This document shows, one piece after another, positions 60,801 to 64,000 of a stretch of 64,000 nucleotides of DNA. The translations under genes were made by a program, and so were the position numbers. Positions within the stretch are counted from its first letter, which is position 1. Each line of letters starts with the position of its first letter. The DNA is taken from contig CM038909.1 of NCBI GenBank assembly GCA_021904315.1, forward strand, positions 23,288,212 through 23,352,211. The letters are read 5' to 3'. The stretch comes from Sphagnum magellanicum (taxonomy: Eukaryota; Streptophyta; Sphagnopsida; Sphagnales; Sphagnaceae). Below the pieces are notes generated by a model. That model saw only the letters and a program-made list of their open reading frames with translations, ran no database searches and had not been told where the DNA came from.

Positions 60801-62768
60801 TGAACTGAGTAGCCTCGCACTTCTGGATCTTTCACATAATGCCCTCACTGGTGAAGTCCCATCTGTCCTTAGTGGGTTGCCACTCGAGATACTTGATGTC
60901 TCATACAACAACCTGTCTGGTGTGCTGCCACCTGGACTCCTCACAGTCACAGATGCTGAAGGTAACCCAGATCTGTGTGATGTAGCCAGTAACTGTGAAG
61001 CTGGCATGCAACAAACAAACAGCAAGATCAATGGACCTATGGTGTCAGCAGTGGTTGGAACTTTTGTGGCGGCAATGATTGTACTCATTGTTGGCTCATG
61101 CTGCTTCTACCAAAGGTACACAATTTTCAATGAGCGCCAAAAGGGGCTTGTGCAGAACAGCTCATGGCACCTGACTTCATTCCACAAGAATACATTGAGG
61201 GAGTATGAGATTGCAGAATTTTGCAATGATCCAGATAACATCATTGGAAGTGGTGGATCTGGGAAAGTTTACAAGGCAGTACTTGGTAATGGCCAACCGG
61301 TTGCTGTGAAAAAGCTTGGGTGGGGCGAGACAAAGGGCGAGGCATTACATGACCATGGATTCAAAGCTGAGGTAACAGTTATGATTGTAAACTCCTGTAT
61401 ATGGCCCACTCTTGTATGCAAATTCAGATAGCAATTCTGATTTATAATTTCCTTTGTTATTATGCAGGTAGAAACATTAGGGAAAATCCGACATCGGAAT
61501 ATTGTGAAGCTCCTATGCTGTTGTTCAAACAATGAGTCAAACCTCCTTGTGTATGAATACATGCCCAATGGCAGCCTGGGTGACATTCTTCACAGCACAA
61601 AAGGTGGTGCTCTGGACTGGGCTATGCGATACAAGATTGCACTTGGGGCAGCACAGGTATAAAACGATGAATAAGATCACAGTATTTTGTTTATTTGCAT
61701 GAGTGTTTAGCTGTGGATGGAGTAGTGTGATCACTATCCTGTGGTGGCCAACAGCTGATGAACTTCAACAATTACATCAGAACTTGTATTTGTTCTTATT
61801 GTGTAGGGTTTGGAGTACTTGCATCATGACTGCTTGCCACAGATTGTGCACCGTGATGTGAAGTCAAACAACATACTCCTCGATGCTGACTATGAGGCAC
61901 ATGTTGCTGATTTTGGGCTTGCTAGAGTCCTTGAAACTACAACCATCACAACATGGAAGGGAGAATCCATGTCAGCAATTGCAGGCTCTTATGGCTACAT
62001 TGCCCCCGGTAAATTTCTTACTCAAAAACTGCACTACTACACATTGTTACCGATTTTTGTGTGTTTTCCTCTTTTCGACTTTCTTGGTCACAATGTGGGA
62101 ATTAAAATCATCAACTACATGAAGTTTGGGTCGTGGATTAACATTATGAATTTTAGATCATGGATTGACAATAACAAATGGCTTGTGGATCAATGAAATG
62201 AATAAACTGGAGGTCATGGATTCAAGAAAAGATTTGATGAGCTAACTTTTTTTTTGGTTGATGTTGTGGGAATGCTGCAGAGTACGCTTACACCTTAAAT
62301 GTTGGCGAGAAGAGTGACATTTACAGCTTTGGTGTTGTGTTGTTGGAGCTTGTTACGGGGAAGAGGCCAATTGATCCTGCATTTGGTGAAGGTGTTGACC
62401 TGGTGAAATGGGTGATGAACAAAATCCAAAGCACTGAGGGGCTGTACGAAGTACTTGACCCAAACCTGGGGTGTGCTTCACACAATGACATGATCTTGGT
62501 GTTGAGAGTTGCGATGTTGTGCTTGAGCCGGCACCCACGCAGCCGACCACCAATGCGTGAGGTGGTGCAACTTCTCATAGAAGCCAAACCCAGAAGTTGC
62601 AGAGAGAAGTTAAATGCCAACACTAACGTCTCAGGATCAATCTGGCCAGATACCACTAGTACAAACGTGAAGAATACTGCAGAAGATGAGAGGAAGGAAA
62701 TGAACGCTGCTGCCAACAATGACTACAACAACAACGTTGTCGAGACACCCAACTTTCTTGGATTGTAA
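57827..62768 (+). CDS. LRR receptor-like kinase, subfamily XI (HAESA/HSL/CEPR-like)
   Basis: Exons 57827-58118, 59282-61371, 61468-61656, 61807-62008 and 62281-62768 keep frame and give 1086 aa. Order: signal peptide (about 1-32, LLLLLLV core), LRR N-cap with CNWTGVTC, about 24 plant-type LRRs, membrane segment about 685-707, kinase from about 750. Key residues: Gly loop GSGGSG 753-758, Lys774, catalytic Asp874 in HRDVKSNN (RD kinase), DFG Asp892, APE 923-925; all needed for activity are present. LRR 17 keeps Arg467-Val-Arg469, the RxR pair that in HAESA, PXY and relatives holds the free C-terminus of a peptide hormone. The kinase is closest by eye to HSL1 and HAESA ([38 protein letters not shown]). 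Expected role: plasma-membrane receptor for a short secreted peptide with a SERK co-receptor. A tail of about 60 residues follows the kinase. Three introns lie within the kinase part. Confidence 0.94.
58119..59281 (+). other. receptor-kinase intron 1
   Basis: Donor GTGAGC after GTGCTAG, acceptor TTGTACAG. The join restores [17 protein letters not shown] and keeps LRR spacing, so no exon is missing between. The 1.16 kb intron shows short plus frames only, without LRR similarity. Confidence 0.8.
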
Positions 62769-63595
62769 AATAAAAGAACAGCATCTCTCACTCATGGTTT
62801 TGAACTGGTACTGGTCATGGTGATCAAGAAGAGTGATTCCAAGCTCTTTGGCAAAGTGTCAATTGTACTCAAACAAGGGGAAGAGGAGGCGGAGATGAAA
62901 GGATGAGGTAAAGAGACTCTGATCTTTCCAATGACTCATTCATTCAAGATTTTTTCACAGAAAAGCAAAAGTCTTCCTCACAATGCTATTCACACATGAA
63001 AGAGCGTGTAATATGAGGAGGCGATTGGAGATATGTCTAAAGGTCAAGGGGAATATCTCATCCTCTAGTATAGGAATTGAAAGTGGGCATGGAAAGAAAA
63101 AAAATAGTTTGTAGGTGTACTAGTGAACTTCGCGGCATGGGAAGTTTGTTAATTCTTGGCATCAATCCATATATCAAGTTATGATTTTGGTTATTGAGAA
63201 ATGGAGTTATCAGTTTGAATAGGTAGGAAGAAGTTTGTGTAAGTTTAGGTATGGGAAATGGTTGTACAATGCAACTTTTGGATGGCATTAACTTGATTGG
63301 GGAGATTGATAAATTTTTTTTCCTCACAAACTATTGCACCAAAGAATCACAACTACCATAATAACAGTTTTTGGGTGTGTGGTTTGGTCCATGACAAAAA
63401 CATCCACACATTTTAACTCCGAAGAAGAAGGAAGCAGATGAATGCACATGTTGGTAATTATCAAAATAAAAGCAATTGGAGAGATGTTAACCAAGGAGCG
63501 AGCTTCACTCAAAATGTTATACAATTAACCCATAAATGTCGAGGTTTAGTAAATTCCCAAACACAAACAATTTGGTATTTGTTCACCTTGAATTG
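62769..63595. other. receptor-kinase 3' region and spacer
   Basis: Probable 3' untranslated region (an AATAAA-like AAAATAAAAG follows the stop at once) grading into spacer. No further gene recognised. Confidence 0.5.
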
Positions 63596-63597
63596 AG

Positions 63598-63925
63598 GTT
63601 TTAACACCTAATAAATTAGGAAAAACTAATATTTTGCATTGAACACCTATTGGCTTAAATAAATATATTTTATGTAGCTTAAAACCCAATAAATTAGGAA
63701 AAACCTAATATTTTGTATTGAACACCTATTGGCTTAAATAAATATATTTATTTAGTTTAAAACCCAATAAATTAGAAAAAACCTAATATTTTGCATTGAA
63801 CACCTATTGGCTTAAATAAATATATTTATGTAGTTAAAAACCCAATAAATTAGAAAAAACCTAATATTTTGCATTGAACACCTATTGGCTTAAATAAATA
63901 TATTTACGTAGTTTGAACTTCTAAT
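63598..63925. repeat. four-copy tandem repeat, 78-79 bp period
   Basis: GAACACCTATTGGCTTAAAT recurs at 63641, 63720, 63798 and 63876 (spacing 79, 78, 78), each preceded by AATAAATTAG(G/A)AAAAAC. Copies are nearly identical. Confidence 0.92.
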
Positions 63926-64000
63926 GTAAAAATAATTAATTTATCAAACAACTAATGTAAAAGTTGCAATAATATGTCTAGATGTTTGTTTCCAACATCA

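Noticed and set aside
1..64000. tRNA, rRNA, CRISPR or viral genes
   Set aside because: No cloverleaf with A and B boxes, no rRNA core, no spaced identical direct repeats with unique spacers, and no viral or reverse-transcriptase motif was recognised by eye.

Overview
This is a land-plant nuclear segment. It carries spliced genes with GT..AG introns, three plant-type regulators (an R2R3-MYB, a subfamily-XI LRR receptor kinase and a PUF protein), TTTAGGG-type telomere-like runs and pyrimidine-rich leaders. Gene islands sit beside a very AT-rich repeat desert. Long leaders, Ser/Gln-rich proteins and several introns inside the receptor-kinase domain would suit a seed-free plant (bryophyte, lycophyte or fern), but the species cannot be read from the sequence.

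Five protein genes are supported, each with splice sites that keep frame: (1) + strand 2869-7531, four exons, 791 aa, MYB98/MYB64/MYB119-type R2R3-MYB; (2) + strand 13706-18049, five exons, about 1022 aa, a PUF RNA-binding protein preceded by a CCCH zinc finger; (3) - strand 21366-22433, one exon, 355 aa, the GPI-anchor enzyme subunit PIG-C/GPI2, with a decayed copy of its own 3' end just downstream; (4) - strand 23758-27876, four exons, 1030 aa, a plant protein of unknown function with two membrane segments; (5) + strand 57827-62768, five exons, 1086 aa, a HAESA/HSL/CEPR-like LRR receptor kinase. They do not form a pathway; each has its own long leader.

Layout: 1-1780 holds tandem repeats upstream of the MYB. 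7532-9180 is a spacer with a 54-55 bp tandem array. 9180-11990 is gene-like in composition but has no intact reading frame. 12000-13705 is the probable PUF leader. 18050-21360 is a spacer full of tandem arrays. 28740-56500 is a 28 kb desert with no supportable gene. It contains a TA-flanked MITE-like family with several copies, a palindrome-centred repeat family (TAGCCAAATTTGGCTA) that also sits in a MYB intron, a CACTA-like non-autonomous element, two more dispersed families in inverted orientations, telomere-like tracts, and a GGGCAG-rich array just before the receptor-kinase promoter. The window ends in a 78-79 bp tandem array.

No rRNA, tRNA, CRISPR array, virus or toxin gene was recognised. 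Exon boundaries were placed by hand from splice motifs, frame and family conservation, without transcript evidence.
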